Source: Deltaproteobacteria bacterium (GTDB taxonomy: Bacteria > Desulfobacterota > Binatia > UTPRO1). From it: 64,000 nt of DNA. The translations under genes and the position numbers were made by a program. The stretch is taken from positions 21,013-85,012 of the forward strand of contig JACQEO010000041.1 in NCBI GenBank assembly GCA_016200545.1, written 5' to 3'. A model generated the notes under the pieces. That model searched no databases. It had not been told where the DNA came from and saw nothing but the letters and a program-made list of their open reading frames with translations. The first letter of the stretch is position 1. The number at the start of each line of letters is the position of its first letter. Of this stretch, positions 17,719 to 26,422 are shown piece after piece.

Positions 17719-18762
17719 ATGTCATCACACGCTGGTGATGGCCGAGATGGGCTCGGCGTTCCCAACCTCATGACGAGCGTCACCCGAGGGCGCGTTCGCG
17801 CTCGACCGCGAGCTCCGCTGCGCCCGTGGATGGTCGCGTACGCCGTCGTGCTCGGTGCGCTGCTCTCGTTCGCGGCGGGAACGGTGGGCGCCGCGACCCC
17901 GGTCGTCGCCATCATCAAGAGCAGCACGCTGCCGCCGTTCGAGCAGGCGACGCAGGCGATCGTCACGATGCTGCGGCACGATCCGCTCCAGCCGGAGGTC
18001 CTCACGTTCGACCTCGGCGGCGAGGAGCGGAACGGCCTCGACGTCCTCGGACGGGTACACGCGGCGCACGCCAGCCTCATCATCACAGTTGGCTCCCTTG
18101 CGACTGCCGCCGCCACCGCGCACACGATCGAGCCGGTCGTCTTCTCCATGGTGCTCTATCCGCAGCAGAGCGGATTTCACAGCACGGCCGCGCACGGGAT
18201 CACCGGCGCGTCGTTGGACATCCCGGTCGATCTCCAGTTTCGCTACCTCCGCCGGCTGCTGCCGACGGCAAAACGCGTCGGGGTGTTGTTCGATCCTGCC
18301 GAGACCGGCTCGGTGATCGAGGCCGCCAAGGAGGCGGCGCCGAAGCACGGGTTCACCCTAGTCGCCAAGGCGCTCGACGAGCGCACGAGCGCGGTCGACG
18401 CGCTCGAGACGCTCACCCAGGACGTCGATCTCGTGTGGGCGGTCGCGGACAGTCACGTGTTCACGCCGCAGACCACGTCGGCACTCGTCTTGGCGACGCT
18501 GCGGCGGCGCGTGCCGTTGATCGGGCTCTCGGCGGCGCACGTCCGCGCCGGCGCGCTCGCGGCGTTGTATTGCGACTACGACGACATCGGGAAGCAAACC
18601 GCCGAAGCTGCGCTGCGCGTCCTGCGCGGCGAGAACGCCCAAGACATTCCAATCTCGTCGCCGCGCGGAATCGGGCTCGCGCTGAATCTGCACACCGCCG
18701 AGCATCTCGGGGTGCAAGTCGCAGCGGAGCTGCAAACCGAGGCGGGCGAGGTCGTCCGATGA
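17719..18762 (+). CDS. Periplasmic substrate-binding protein (ABC_sub_bind/COG2984-like)
   Basis: A 347-residue exported protein. ATG 17719 follows GAGGGA at good spacing. A later ATG at 17770 would also keep the signal sequence, whose hydrophobic core is VAYAVVLGALLSFAAGTVGA. The mature part resembles the ABC-type uncharacterised substrate-binding family: PVVAIIKSSTLPPFEQA at the start, ITVGSLATAAA, FSMVLYPQQSG, LPTAKRVGVLFDP, and a hinge with VPLIGLSAAHVRAGALAALYCDY. There is no permease or ATPase gene nearby. Its stop overlaps the kinase start (ATGA), so it more likely acts as the sensing partner of the kinase than as part of a transporter. Confidence 0.82.
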   Translation: MSSHAGDGRDGLGVPNLMTSVTRGRVRARPRAPLRPWMVAYAVVLGALLSFAAGTVGAATPVVAIIKSSTLPPFEQATQAIVTMLRHDPLQPEVLTFDLGGEERNGLDVLGRVHAAHASLIITVGSLATAAATAHTIEPVVFSMVLYPQQSGFHSTAAHGITGASLDIPVDLQFRYLRRLLPTAKRVGVLFDPAETGSVIEAAKEAAPKHGFTLVAKALDERTSAVDALETLTQDVDLVWAVADSHVFTPQTTSALVLATLRRRVPLIGLSAAHVRAGALAALYCDYDDIGKQTAEAALRVLRGENAQDIPISSPRGIGLALNLHTAEHLGVQVAAELQTEAGEVVR

Positions 18763-20396
18763 GCACGCCCCCGCGACACGTCTCTCGACGGAGACAGGTG
18801 CACAACATCCTGATTCCGGCGAGCTTCGGGGCCCGCTTCGCGCTCGGGATGTCGCTGTTGATCGCGGTCGTGTGCGTCGGCCAATGTTGGATCCTCGTCG
18901 AGCGCGACTTAACGCACGGGCGCCAGTACTTGGAGGAGCGTGGCCGGACGCTCAGCCAGTACGTCGCGCGCGACGCGGAGCTCAACGTCCTCAGCGGCAA
19001 CCACGAGGCGCTGGCGCAGCTCGGCGACAAAGCGCGCAGCCAGAACGACGTCGTCTACTGCCGGTTCGTCGATGGCGAAGGGCACTTGCTCGCGTCGAAC
19101 ACCGGCGCCCCTGGGGATCCGGGCATGCGCGGTGATCGCACGCGGATCGCGCCGCCCGGATCGCTCGACGGCGACCTGTGGGAGTTCACGGTGCCGATTC
19201 TCACGACGGCCGCCCGTCCGCAACGCGAGGAGATCGCGCTCTTCGACGGCGACGTTCGATCGGAGTCGGCAGACCGCGAGCAGTCCATCGGCGCCGTCAC
19301 CCTCGGCATGTCGCTCGCGCCGCTGCACGCGCTTCGAGCGCAGACCCTGACGACGGCGATCGCGGTGACGACGTTTCTCACGGCACTCGCCGTCCTCACC
19401 GCCGTCTTCATGGCGGGCGCGTTCACCCGGCCGCTGCACGAGCTCGCGACGGCGGCCGACGCGATCGCGCAAGGAGATCTCGACGCGCAAGTCGGCGTGC
19501 GCGGCGAGGACGAGGTGGGCATGCTCGCGTCCTCGTTCAACGCGATGGTCGGCAGCCTGTCGCGCAGCCGGGCGTCGCTCGAAGAGAAGGTGCTGGAGCT
19601 GCAAGAGGCGAACCGACTGAAATCGGAGTTCCTCGCCACGGTCTCGCATGAACTCCGCACGCCCCTGAACGTCATCATCGGCTACGTCGAGATGCTCGCG
19701 GAGGGCTCCGGGGGGCGCGTGACCGACGCGCAGCGCGAGCTCCTCGACATCATTCGCCAGTACTCGACGCTCCAGCTCGGGCTCATCGAGAACGTGCTGG
19801 ATTTCTCGCGCCTCAGTTCAGGAAAGGTCTCGTACCGCATCGAGCGGTTTCACCTGGAGCCGCTTCTCGGTGAGGTCCACCAGCTGCACGCGGGACGCCT
19901 GCCGCACGCAGACGTGCATCTGACGGTCGCGATCGTCAGCGACGTCCCCGAGCTCGAAACGGATCGTGTCAAGCTGCACGAGATCATCCGCAATCTGCTC
20001 GACAACGCCGTCAAGTTCACCGAGAAGGGCGCGATCACGGTCGAGGCGCGCGCGACGCCGGACTTGGCGACCGTCGTCATCGAGGTGCGCGATACCGGTC
20101 GGGGGATTTCCGAGGAGGAGCTGCGGTACATCTTCGACGCGTTCCGCCAAGTGGGAGAGAGCGCCACACGCGGCACCGGCGGCGTCGGCCTCGGGCTCAG
20201 CATCGCGAAGCAGCTGGCCGACGCCCTCGGCGGCACGATCTCCGTCGAGAGTCGCGTCGGAGAAGGATCGACGTTCCGCCTGAAGATTCCCTCGCGTCTC
20301 CGGCTCGACGGCGGGAGCGACGGTGAGGTGCCGGCGGACGCGACGGGCGCCTCGCCGTTCGACGACCGCGCCATGCCGAAGGTCGCCGCGCGCTGA
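18759..20396 (+). CDS. Membrane sensor histidine kinase with HAMP domain
   Basis: A 545-residue kinase. TM1 is near 25-48, an extracytoplasmic domain spans about 50-190, TM2 about 205-228, and the HAMP domain about 228-282 (FTRPLHELATAADAIAQGDL). The HisKA box ATVSHELRTPLNVIIGY has the phospho-acceptor His near 297. The HATPase has the N box IIRNLLDNAVKFTEKG, the G1 box VRDTGRGISEEEL and the G2 box GVGLGLSIAK. The start overlaps the binding protein's stop by 4 bases, so both are co-translated. No response regulator lies next to it; the single-domain regulator at 47871 is far away and unlinked. Confidence 0.88.
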   Translation: MSTPPRHVSRRRQVHNILIPASFGARFALGMSLLIAVVCVGQCWILVERDLTHGRQYLEERGRTLSQYVARDAELNVLSGNHEALAQLGDKARSQNDVVYCRFVDGEGHLLASNTGAPGDPGMRGDRTRIAPPGSLDGDLWEFTVPILTTAARPQREEIALFDGDVRSESADREQSIGAVTLGMSLAPLHALRAQTLTTAIAVTTFLTALAVLTAVFMAGAFTRPLHELATAADAIAQGDLDAQVGVRGEDEVGMLASSFNAMVGSLSRSRASLEEKVLELQEANRLKSEFLATVSHELRTPLNVIIGYVEMLAEGSGGRVTDAQRELLDIIRQYSTLQLGLIENVLDFSRLSSGKVSYRIERFHLEPLLGEVHQLHAGRLPHADVHLTVAIVSDVPELETDRVKLHEIIRNLLDNAVKFTEKGAITVEARATPDLATVVIEVRDTGRGISEEELRYIFDAFRQVGESATRGTGGVGLGLSIAKQLADALGGTISVESRVGEGSTFRLKIPSRLRLDGGSDGEVPADATGASPFDDRAMPKVAAR

Positions 20397-20418
20397 AGCG
20401 GCGCGGCGACCGACAGAG

Positions 20419-20630
20419 GCTATCGTGTTGCAAGCGCCGGGCGCCGCGACGGTGTTCACGACGCCGCCCGCGGGCAAGGGCGTCTTCGTTCTCACCCGGT
20501 TCTGCAGATCGAACTGTCCCGATCTGAGCCCGGCATCGCGTTCCCCCCTGACGAAACCCTCGCCTGTACGAGCAGCGGCTGCAACTTCACGGTGCCGTGC
20601 ACGATCACCGGGGTGGTGACCAGGAAATAG
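20419..20630 (+). pseudogene. Fragments of a secreted-protein module
   Basis: Two frames carry linked pieces. One reads IVLQAPGAATVFTTPPAGKG and VFVLTRFCRSNCPDLS. The other reads FPPDETLACTSSGC, NFTVPCTITGVVTRK and then a stop at 20628. The pieces resemble the ends of a small beta-rich, disulfide-containing exported protein, with an internal deletion and a frameshift. No start or signal sequence remains. This fills the gap between the kinase and the Cys-rich lipoprotein. Confidence 0.4.
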
Positions 20631-20666
20631 ATCGCACGGGTGGCGCGTTCCCCGCGGGCGGAGCCG

Positions 20667-21689
20667 TTAGCTCCCGCCCATCACCACGGCGCACCCGCTC
20701 ACGCCCATCCCGCCCGAGCAGTCGCAGTCGCACGGCGGGCAGCTCTCGCTCGGAACGCACGCCGGACAGGCGCACACGCAGCCGCCGTCTCCGCCGCCGC
20801 CACCCCTCCCAGCTCGCTGGCAGACGCCGCTCAGGCACTCGGCGCCGGGCGTGCACGGCGCGCCGATCGCGAACCAGATGCACATGTTCGCGGTGTCCGT
20901 GGTGCAGCTTGCCGAGTCCGTGTGCTCGTTGCACGGGTCGGTCGTGCCGCAGTCGCACGGCAGGCACGGCTCGCCCGGCGCGCACGGCGGGCACGCGCAC
21001 GTCTCCGTGGACGGCGGCGGCTCGCCCCCGCCACCGTCTGAGCAATCACACGCGCACGGCGGGCACGGCTCGCCCGGCGCACACGCGGGACAGCCACACA
21101 CGCACGTGCCGCCGCACTCCTCGCCGCCCGAGCCGCCGCCGTCGCACGTGCAGTCGCACGGCGGGCACGTTTCGCCTGGCGCGCACGGCGCGCATGTGCA
21201 TGTGCAGGTCCCGCCCCCACCCGTGCCGTCGCCGGCCGGGCAGTCGCATGCGCACGGCGGGCAGTCCCCACCCGCCGGACAGTAGGCCGGGCACGCACAC
21301 AGGCATGCATCGCCGCCGCTGCCCGCTGTGTAGCAGACGCCGCCGCCGCAGTCGCGACCGCCGGAGCACGCCGCGAGCGCGGTGCCCACGTCCGCCCACG
21401 CGCAGCCGCCGGTCCGCCCGCAGCTCGCGCGGTCCGCATGCGCGGCACACGGGTCCGCTTCGCCGCAGACACCGCTGGGACAGTCGACGCCCGCGGGGCA
21501 CGCCTCGATGGCGCTCCACGCGCACGCCGAGTCTGCCGCGCAGCTCGCTGCGTCCGTGTCGTGGTGGCACGCATCCGACGCGGCGTACGCACGCACCGGC
21601 GTTGCACTGCTGCCTCCGCCGCCACCGTGGCCGCCGCCGCAACCGGCGGCCACGAGCGCGATTGCAGCTACCAGCCAGATCCGAAGCAT
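20667..21689 (-). CDS. Cysteine-rich repeat lipoprotein (59 Cys in 340 residues)
   Basis: The N-terminus is a lipoprotein signal, with the lipobox in IALVAAGC. The mature protein is 17% Cys and very Gly/Pro-rich. Two repeat types are visible. One is C-x-C-x-C-P-x-C-x-P-G-E-x-C-P-P-C-x-C-x-C in about five copies. The other is DPC-x(2-3)-HxDxASC-x(4-6)-C-x-W ... SGVC in three copies. No known domain is recognised. Such even spacing suggests many disulfides or bound metal ions in an extracytoplasmic stalk or shell protein. The antisense strand also gives long open frames because of the repeats, but the lipobox supports this strand. Confidence 0.7.
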   Translation of the reverse strand: MLRIWLVAAIALVAAGCGGGHGGGGGSSATPVRAYAASDACHHDTDAASCAADSACAWSAIEACPAGVDCPSGVCGEADPCAAHADRASCGRTGGCAWADVGTALAACSGGRDCGGGVCYTAGSGGDACLCACPAYCPAGGDCPPCACDCPAGDGTGGGGTCTCTCAPCAPGETCPPCDCTCDGGGSGGEECGGTCVCGCPACAPGEPCPPCACDCSDGGGGEPPPSTETCACPPCAPGEPCLPCDCGTTDPCNEHTDSASCTTDTANMCIWFAIGAPCTPGAECLSGVCQRAGRGGGGGDGGCVCACPACVPSESCPPCDCDCSGGMGVSGCAVVMGGS

Positions 21690-21720
21690 GATGCGAATCG
21701 CAGCCAGGCGGGACTCCAGC

Positions 21721-21957
21721 TCAGTGACGCGCGACCCTCACCGCGATGCCCCTCGACGTGAACTCCCGAACGAGAGTCGAGACCTCGCACGCGAGGGCGC
21801 GGTCGGAGCGATCGACCCGCAACTCGACGTGCACCTGACGCGGCGATACCGAGTCGGCCTCGCGAACGTGCGTCCGCAGATTCTCCAGATCGTATGGCGT
21901 GGTGGGAGCTGAATAGTAGAGCGAGCCGCGCGGACCGCTGATGTGGGCTTCAATCAT
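21721..21957 (-). CDS. Small hypothetical protein
   Basis: A 78-residue frame starting at ATG 21957, preceded by a strong GGGAGG ribosome site 5 bases away; the in-frame start at 22029 lacks one. The sequence begins MIEAHISGPRGSLYYSAP and ends with a beta-alpha unit, VHVELRVDRSDRALACEV and TSRGIAVRVARH. No family is recognised. It is 31 bases upstream of the Cys-rich lipoprotein gene on the same strand and may share its transcript. Confidence 0.55.
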   Translation of the reverse strand: MIEAHISGPRGSLYYSAPTTPYDLENLRTHVREADSVSPRQVHVELRVDRSDRALACEVSTLVREFTSRGIAVRVARH

Positions 21958-22212
21958 GGCGACCTCCCGCGTGATCAACGACGACAACGTCCAGCCGACA
22001 TTACGCTCGTGAAACGACCCGTCAACCACGAATCGTTAAATTATGATGTGCGGCGAAGCACACCGATGCGTCGCGGCTCCCGTTGATTGGTGAGGCGCAT
22101 GTGGAGGTGGTCACCGATACTCATGATCGGCGCCCCGAAGGAAGCACATCCGCGGGCTTGAGATGGAGCGCTGCTGCGTGACCGCACGGCACGAGAGGTG
22201 TAGGAACGTCGC

Positions 22213-22449
22213 GTGTCGGCGTCGAATCTGGTTGAGGTGCCTCGTGATGCGCTCAGCCCCGAGGCGCTGCGCGGTGTGATCGAAGAGTACGTGACGCGCG
22301 CCGGCACGGACTACGGCGCTCAGGAGCGGACGATCGAGGAGAAAATCGCGGACGTCGAGCGGCAACTCGAACGCGGCGAGGCCGTCATCGTGTTCGATAC
22401 CAACACCGTGATGACGAACATCGTCCCTGTGCGCGAACCGGCCACGTAG
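22213..22449 (+). CDS. yheU: YheU/UPF0270-family protein
   Basis: A 78-residue protein matching the YheU (UPF0270) pattern: VEVPRDALSPEALRGVIEEY, TRAGTDYGAQERTIEEKIAD, VERQLERGEAVIVFD and a C-terminal NIVPV. The family is small and acidic with no established function. The start is GTG 22213. It stands alone between a divergent small gene and the MerT-like gene. Confidence 0.85.
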   Translation: MSASNLVEVPRDALSPEALRGVIEEYVTRAGTDYGAQERTIEEKIADVERQLERGEAVIVFDTNTVMTNIVPVREPAT

Positions 22450-22686
22450 ATCCGCTCTCAAGAGCCGAAGCGCAGGGCTTTCACGCCCTTTCGTCTCGAA
22501 CTGCCCGCAATGGAGCAATCCGACACGCCGCGTTGCTGTCCGGTTTCTTCCCGATCTCGGCCACGGTGACCACTTCCGACTCGGTTGACAGCTGCCGCCA
22601 CCCTACCGGAAGATCACCAGCGTCCGCGCAGCGTGATGATGAAGGGCAGATCGAGTGCGTCACACGACACTGAATGGGGTAGCTCC

Positions 22687-23079
22687 GTGAACGCAACACC
22701 AGACCAGGTTCGGAACGGCGGATCCTCCATGGTTCGGGGAGACCGGTTTGCTGCTGCCGGCGTCCTGGCATCGGCGGCGCTCGTAGCTTCGCACTGTCTC
22801 GGCGCGGTCCTGTTTGTGGCGTTCGGGACGACGTTGGGAGTGCTGGGTGCGGTGCGTGTCCTCGAACCGTACCGGCCGCTTTTTATAGCGGCGGGTTTCG
22901 GTTTTTGGGGCTATGGCTTTCAACGCCTCTACTTTCGATCGGCTGCCGGAGCGGAGGGCGCGAAGCGCCGCGAGCCTTGCGAGAACGTGGGGCGGGCTCA
23001 AGCAGCGCTCTGGGTCTGCCTCTGCGTGCTGCTCCTGGCGATCATGTTGCCCACACTTGCATCCTATCTTGCCGGGTAA
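22687..23079 (+). CDS. MerT-like integral membrane protein
   Basis: A membrane protein of about 130 residues with three hydrophobic segments. The first two segments follow the mercuric transporter MerT layout: a Cys-containing TM1 (ASAALVASHCLGAVLFVAFG), then VLEPYRPLFIAAGFGFWGYG and RLYFR. MerT has a Cys-Cys pair in TM1; here it is His-Cys. Further cysteines follow (EPCENVG, LWVCLCVLLL). So it may carry another metal or small ligand. GTG 22687 is chosen after GGGGTAG; ATG 22639 or 22732 are possible. The lipoprotein gene downstream may be co-transcribed (62-base gap). Confidence 0.6.
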   Translation: MNATPDQVRNGGSSMVRGDRFAAAGVLASAALVASHCLGAVLFVAFGTTLGVLGAVRVLEPYRPLFIAAGFGFWGYGFQRLYFRSAAGAEGAKRREPCENVGRAQAALWVCLCVLLLAIMLPTLASYLAG

Positions 23080-23141
23080 GCGCGCCGGGCGACTCCCGTA
23101 GGGTCAGCGCACAACGTCTCGACCGCTACCACGGAGGATGC

Positions 23142-24194
23142 ATGACGATACGAACCCTCGCGCTCCTTCTCGCAGCAGTGATCGCCGTGGGTTGCGAGGC
23201 GCCGCGGTTGCGTGCGCCCTCACCCCCGCTCCCGGCGCTCACGGTCCACACGCTCATGCTGCCGAGCGCATCGGCGAGCGGCGTGTCCCTGGACTGTTTG
23301 GCGTACGATCGCGCGCACCACCGCGTCTGGGTGCCGGCCGGCGAGACCGGGGCCGTCGCCGTGGTGGACACTGCGGACGATCACATCACGCTCGTCCGCG
23401 GGTTCGCCACGGCGGAAATGGAACGACACGGGACGAGACGGCTCGTCGGCCCAAGCTCCGCGACCGTGGGGAATGGCGTCGTCTATGTCGGCAATCGCGC
23501 CGATTCGAGCGTGTGCGCGGTCGACGCGGAGTCGTTGCGCCTTGGCCCGTGCCTCACGCTTGCCTCCATGCCGGACGGTCTCGCCTACGTCGCCTCCGCG
23601 AAGGAAGTGTGGGCGACAACCCCACGGCAGCGGTCGATTGCGATCCTCGATGCGGCTGACGCAGGTGCCCTGACGTGGAAAGGCGAGATCGATCTAGCCG
23701 GCGCGCCCGAAGGCTTCGCCGTCGATAACGCGCGCGGCGTGTTCTACACGAACCTGGAGGACCGAGATCGCACGCTGACGGTCGACATCGTGAGCCGGCA
23801 GGTCGTATGCACATGGCTCCCGGGATGTGGTGAGGCCGGCCCGCGGGGCCTCGCGCTCGATCATCGTCGCAATGTCCTCGTCGTCGCCTGCCCCGACCAC
23901 GTCGTGGCGCTCGACGCGGGACATGACGGGACGCGGCTATCGGCAATGAACATCGGCGACGGCCTCGACAGCATCGACCTCGTCGAGTCTCGACACGAGC
24001 TTTACATGGCGGCGGCCCGCGCCGCTACGCTCACCATTGCGCACCTCGATGCGCAGGGTGGCCTCACCCCGCTCGCAATCGCGGCGACCAGAGCGGGTGC
24101 CCGCAACGCAGTCGCCACCGACGAGGGCGTTGCGTATGTGACGGATGGGGGCGAGGGAAAGATCCTCGTGGTCACACCCCGCCTCGGCGACTGA
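23142..24194 (+). CDS. Beta-propeller lipoprotein (YVTN/NHL-like)
   Basis: A 350-residue protein starting at ATG 23142 behind a clear GGAGG. The signal peptide ends in a lipobox, AAVIAVGC. The mature part shows repeated blade motifs: LAYDRAHHRVWVPAGETGAV, VVYVGNRADSSVCAVDAES, GLALDHRRNVLVVACPDHVV and GVAYVTDGGEGKILVV. It is probably a surface-anchored propeller used for binding. The ligand is unknown. Its position after a MerT-like gene is suggestive, not proof, of a shared function. Confidence 0.72.
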   Translation: MTIRTLALLLAAVIAVGCEAPRLRAPSPPLPALTVHTLMLPSASASGVSLDCLAYDRAHHRVWVPAGETGAVAVVDTADDHITLVRGFATAEMERHGTRRLVGPSSATVGNGVVYVGNRADSSVCAVDAESLRLGPCLTLASMPDGLAYVASAKEVWATTPRQRSIAILDAADAGALTWKGEIDLAGAPEGFAVDNARGVFYTNLEDRDRTLTVDIVSRQVVCTWLPGCGEAGPRGLALDHRRNVLVVACPDHVVALDAGHDGTRLSAMNIGDGLDSIDLVESRHELYMAAARAATLTIAHLDAQGGLTPLAIAATRAGARNAVATDEGVAYVTDGGEGKILVVTPRLGD

Positions 24195-24225
24195 CGGTGC
24201 CCGAGAGTCGACGCACGTCACGGGC

Positions 24226-25275
24226 TCACGCACGGCGCGTGGGACCGCCGGTCTCGACCGGACAGCCGGCCTCGCGCCACGCGCGGAAGCCGCCGTCGAG
24301 TGCGACGGCACCCGAGAACCCCATGCTTCGGAGTGTCGCCGCAGCAATGGTCGAGATCTTGCCGAACTCGCAGTACGCGAGGATGCGCGTCGTCGGATCT
24401 GGAAAGACGTCGTCGATACGTAGCTCGAGCTGCCCGCGCGGGACGTGCAGCGCGCCCGGCACGTGCCCGGTCGCGTACTGATCCGCCTCGCGGACGTCGA
24501 GGATCGCCATCCCGGGATCGCCGCGCTCGATCCGGCGGCGCAGCTCGTCCATGGTCACGAACGAGATCTTCTCGGCGGCCTCGCGGATGATCTCGCCCAC
24601 CGTCTTCCCGCCCGTGCAGTTCGTCCGCAACGCCTCGGTGAGATGGTCGGGCATCTTGAGGTTGAGGCTACGCATCATGTCGACGAAGGCGGTCCGTTCG
24701 GTCTTTTGGAGCCGGGGGTTGGTGGTCCGTTCGTCCGCGAGCGTGTGCGCCGCCACGCCTTGATAGTTGTGGGCGGGAAACATCAGCAGGGAGGTGTCGA
24801 GGGCGAGCAGGTGATGGAACAGGCTGTCATAGAGCGCCTCGGGATCGCCGGTCGGTAAGTCCGTGCGGCCGGTGGCGCCGAAGAGCAACGTGTCGCCGGT
24901 GCACACGCGATCAGGGAGGACGAGACAGAGCGAGTCACGCGTGTGACCCGGCGTGTGCATCACGCGCAGCCGGAGTTCCCCCACGATGAGGCTCTCCCCG
25001 TCCTCGACCCGCACGTCGATAAAGGGCGCCGGGCTTGCCCGGTGCATCACCGTGGGGACACCGAGATCGGCGCCAAGCCGGCGGGCGCCAGAGAAGTGGT
25101 CGGCGTGCGTATGCGTGTCGAGCAGGTAGCGGATGCGCATGCCCCGCGCCGACGTGAGGGCGAGGTAGCGGTCGCGCTGCTCCAGCGCCGGGTCGACGAC
25201 GAGCGCAGCGCAGGTGCGCTCGCAGCCGATGACGTACGAGACGCAGCTCCCGTTGCGGACCTCCTCGAAGTACAT
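24226..25275 (-). CDS. MBL-fold / rhodanese fusion enzyme (persulfide dioxygenase-like)
   Basis: Start ATG 25275, with GGAGG 5 bases upstream; 349 residues. The N-terminal ~230 residues are a metallo-beta-lactamase fold of the ETHE1 type: YLLDTHTHADHFSGARRLG, HTPGHTRDSLC, CTGDTLLFGATGRTDL and PAHNYQG. The C-terminal ~100 residues are a rhodanese domain (ILDVREADQYATGHVPGA) with the active Cys in AYCEFGKIST. Fusions of this type oxidise persulfides to sulfite and move sulfane sulfur in H2S detoxification. The divergent TetR gene is the likely regulator. Confidence 0.88.
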   Translation of the reverse strand: MYFEEVRNGSCVSYVIGCERTCAALVVDPALEQRDRYLALTSARGMRIRYLLDTHTHADHFSGARRLGADLGVPTVMHRASPAPFIDVRVEDGESLIVGELRLRVMHTPGHTRDSLCLVLPDRVCTGDTLLFGATGRTDLPTGDPEALYDSLFHHLLALDTSLLMFPAHNYQGVAAHTLADERTTNPRLQKTERTAFVDMMRSLNLKMPDHLTEALRTNCTGGKTVGEIIREAAEKISFVTMDELRRRIERGDPGMAILDVREADQYATGHVPGALHVPRGQLELRIDDVFPDPTTRILAYCEFGKISTIAAATLRSMGFSGAVALDGGFRAWREAGCPVETGGPTRRA

Positions 25276-25430
25276 CACCGCCTCCGTTGAAACCGCGCGA
25301 TCATAGAGCCCCTTCTTCTGCTCGTGCAATCCTGCCGGCGCCCGCCGCAAGCCCGAAGCGGCGCCCATGTAGCTAGAGTCATGATTCGCTTGCTGCGCGC
25401 ACGACAGCCTTGTTAGTGTCTCGAATTCGC

Positions 25431-26159
25431 ATGAGATCCAAGAAACGAGACACGGGGGCGAACGATTCTGAGCGACCTCGTCGGAGACGCACCCCCGAGC
25501 AGGCTCGCCACGAAATTCTTCAGGTCGCCAAGAAGCATCTAACCGATGAGGGTCCAGATGCTATCCGTCTGCACGCTATTGCGCGCGAAATTGGCGTGAC
25601 ACACCAGGCAATTCTCCGGCACTTTCGGACCCGCGAGGATCTGATGGCTGCCCTCCTGCGGTACGCTGGAAAACGTCTACGCGAAGAGTTGGCGGCGGCA
25701 GTCGAGGCTCCACATCGTGGTCCTGCCGATGTGCGCAACTTCTACGACGCAATCGATCGAGTCTTTCGTAAACGCGGGTACGCTCGACTCTCGGCATGGC
25801 TCGTTCTCGCCGGGAGAACGGTGCATGGCTCGGGCCTCTATCGGCGAGCGGCGGAGGCAATCAACGGACGACGAGAGATAGTGGCGGGTGGCGGGGGGCG
25901 ACCATCTGATCTCGAGGACACCCTCTTCTCCATCGTTCTCCTGGCTTTGGTAGCCTGGGGCGATGCGTTGGTCGGGTCGGCAACACGTCGCGCGGTTGGT
26001 CTTGCCGATCACGAACTAATGGCGCAACGTTTTCGTGTGTGGCTCACGAATTTGATCGACGAACACCTCTTCGGGGCTGGCACGCTGGCGGCGAGACACC
26101 AGCCGCGACATGACTCGAAGCCGCGCAGGCCACGGGCGCACGCCGCCCCGCAAATCTAG
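25431..26159 (+). CDS. TetR-family transcriptional regulator
   Basis: A 242-residue regulator with a basic N-terminal tail and the TetR HTH near 30-75: ILQVAKKHLTDEGPDAIRLH, IAREIGVTHQAILRHFRTRE, DLMAALL. The C-terminal ligand domain is not assignable. ATG 25431 is taken; a TTG at 25410 is also in frame. It is divergent from the MBL-rhodanese gene, with a shared 155-base intergenic region, which suggests it controls that gene. The C-terminus is Arg/His-rich and low complexity. Confidence 0.82.
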   Translation: MRSKKRDTGANDSERPRRRRTPEQARHEILQVAKKHLTDEGPDAIRLHAIAREIGVTHQAILRHFRTREDLMAALLRYAGKRLREELAAAVEAPHRGPADVRNFYDAIDRVFRKRGYARLSAWLVLAGRTVHGSGLYRRAAEAINGRREIVAGGGGRPSDLEDTLFSIVLLALVAWGDALVGSATRRAVGLADHELMAQRFRVWLTNLIDEHLFGAGTLAARHQPRHDSKPRRPRAHAAPQI

Positions 26160-26172
26160 ACCAGCGACGGAG

Positions 26173-26192
26173 GCCTCCCCCTACCGGGAGGC
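26173..26192. terminator. Hairpin after the TetR gene
   Basis: GCCTCCC (26173-26179) and GGGAGGC (26186-26192) form a 7-base stem with a 6-base loop, 14 bases after the TetR stop. There is no T-run, so it is at best a weak or Rho-assisted terminator. The rest of the gap up to 26422 shows only an A/T-rich stretch (near 26268-26295) that could hold the LysE promoter. Confidence 0.35.
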
Positions 26193-26422
26193 AACAGAAG
26201 TTTGACGTGTTCGCGAGTCGACGGCACTACGCTGCCAATGGATTCATCGCTTTGCGTTCCTGGGCCCTAGTTACAGTATGGTAGCTATATACGCACGGGG
26301 TCGTAGGTGCGTGAGCCGTCGATCTGGTACCATGCGGCCTCATCCTAGATGCGTTGCCCAAACCAACATCGGGAACGGAGGCCCAGAGTTGCTCCGGCGG
26401 CGCGATGAGAAGTCAGGTATTT

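Noticed and set aside
20667..21689. CRISPR or short tandem repeat array
   Set aside because: The repeats are codon-periodic and vary in length, as expected for protein repeats; no constant spacers.
20597..21691. A 364-codon Arg-rich plus-strand ORF opposite the Cys-rich gene
   Set aside because: The minus strand has a lipobox and regular Cys repeats; the plus frame is a by-product of the same repeats.
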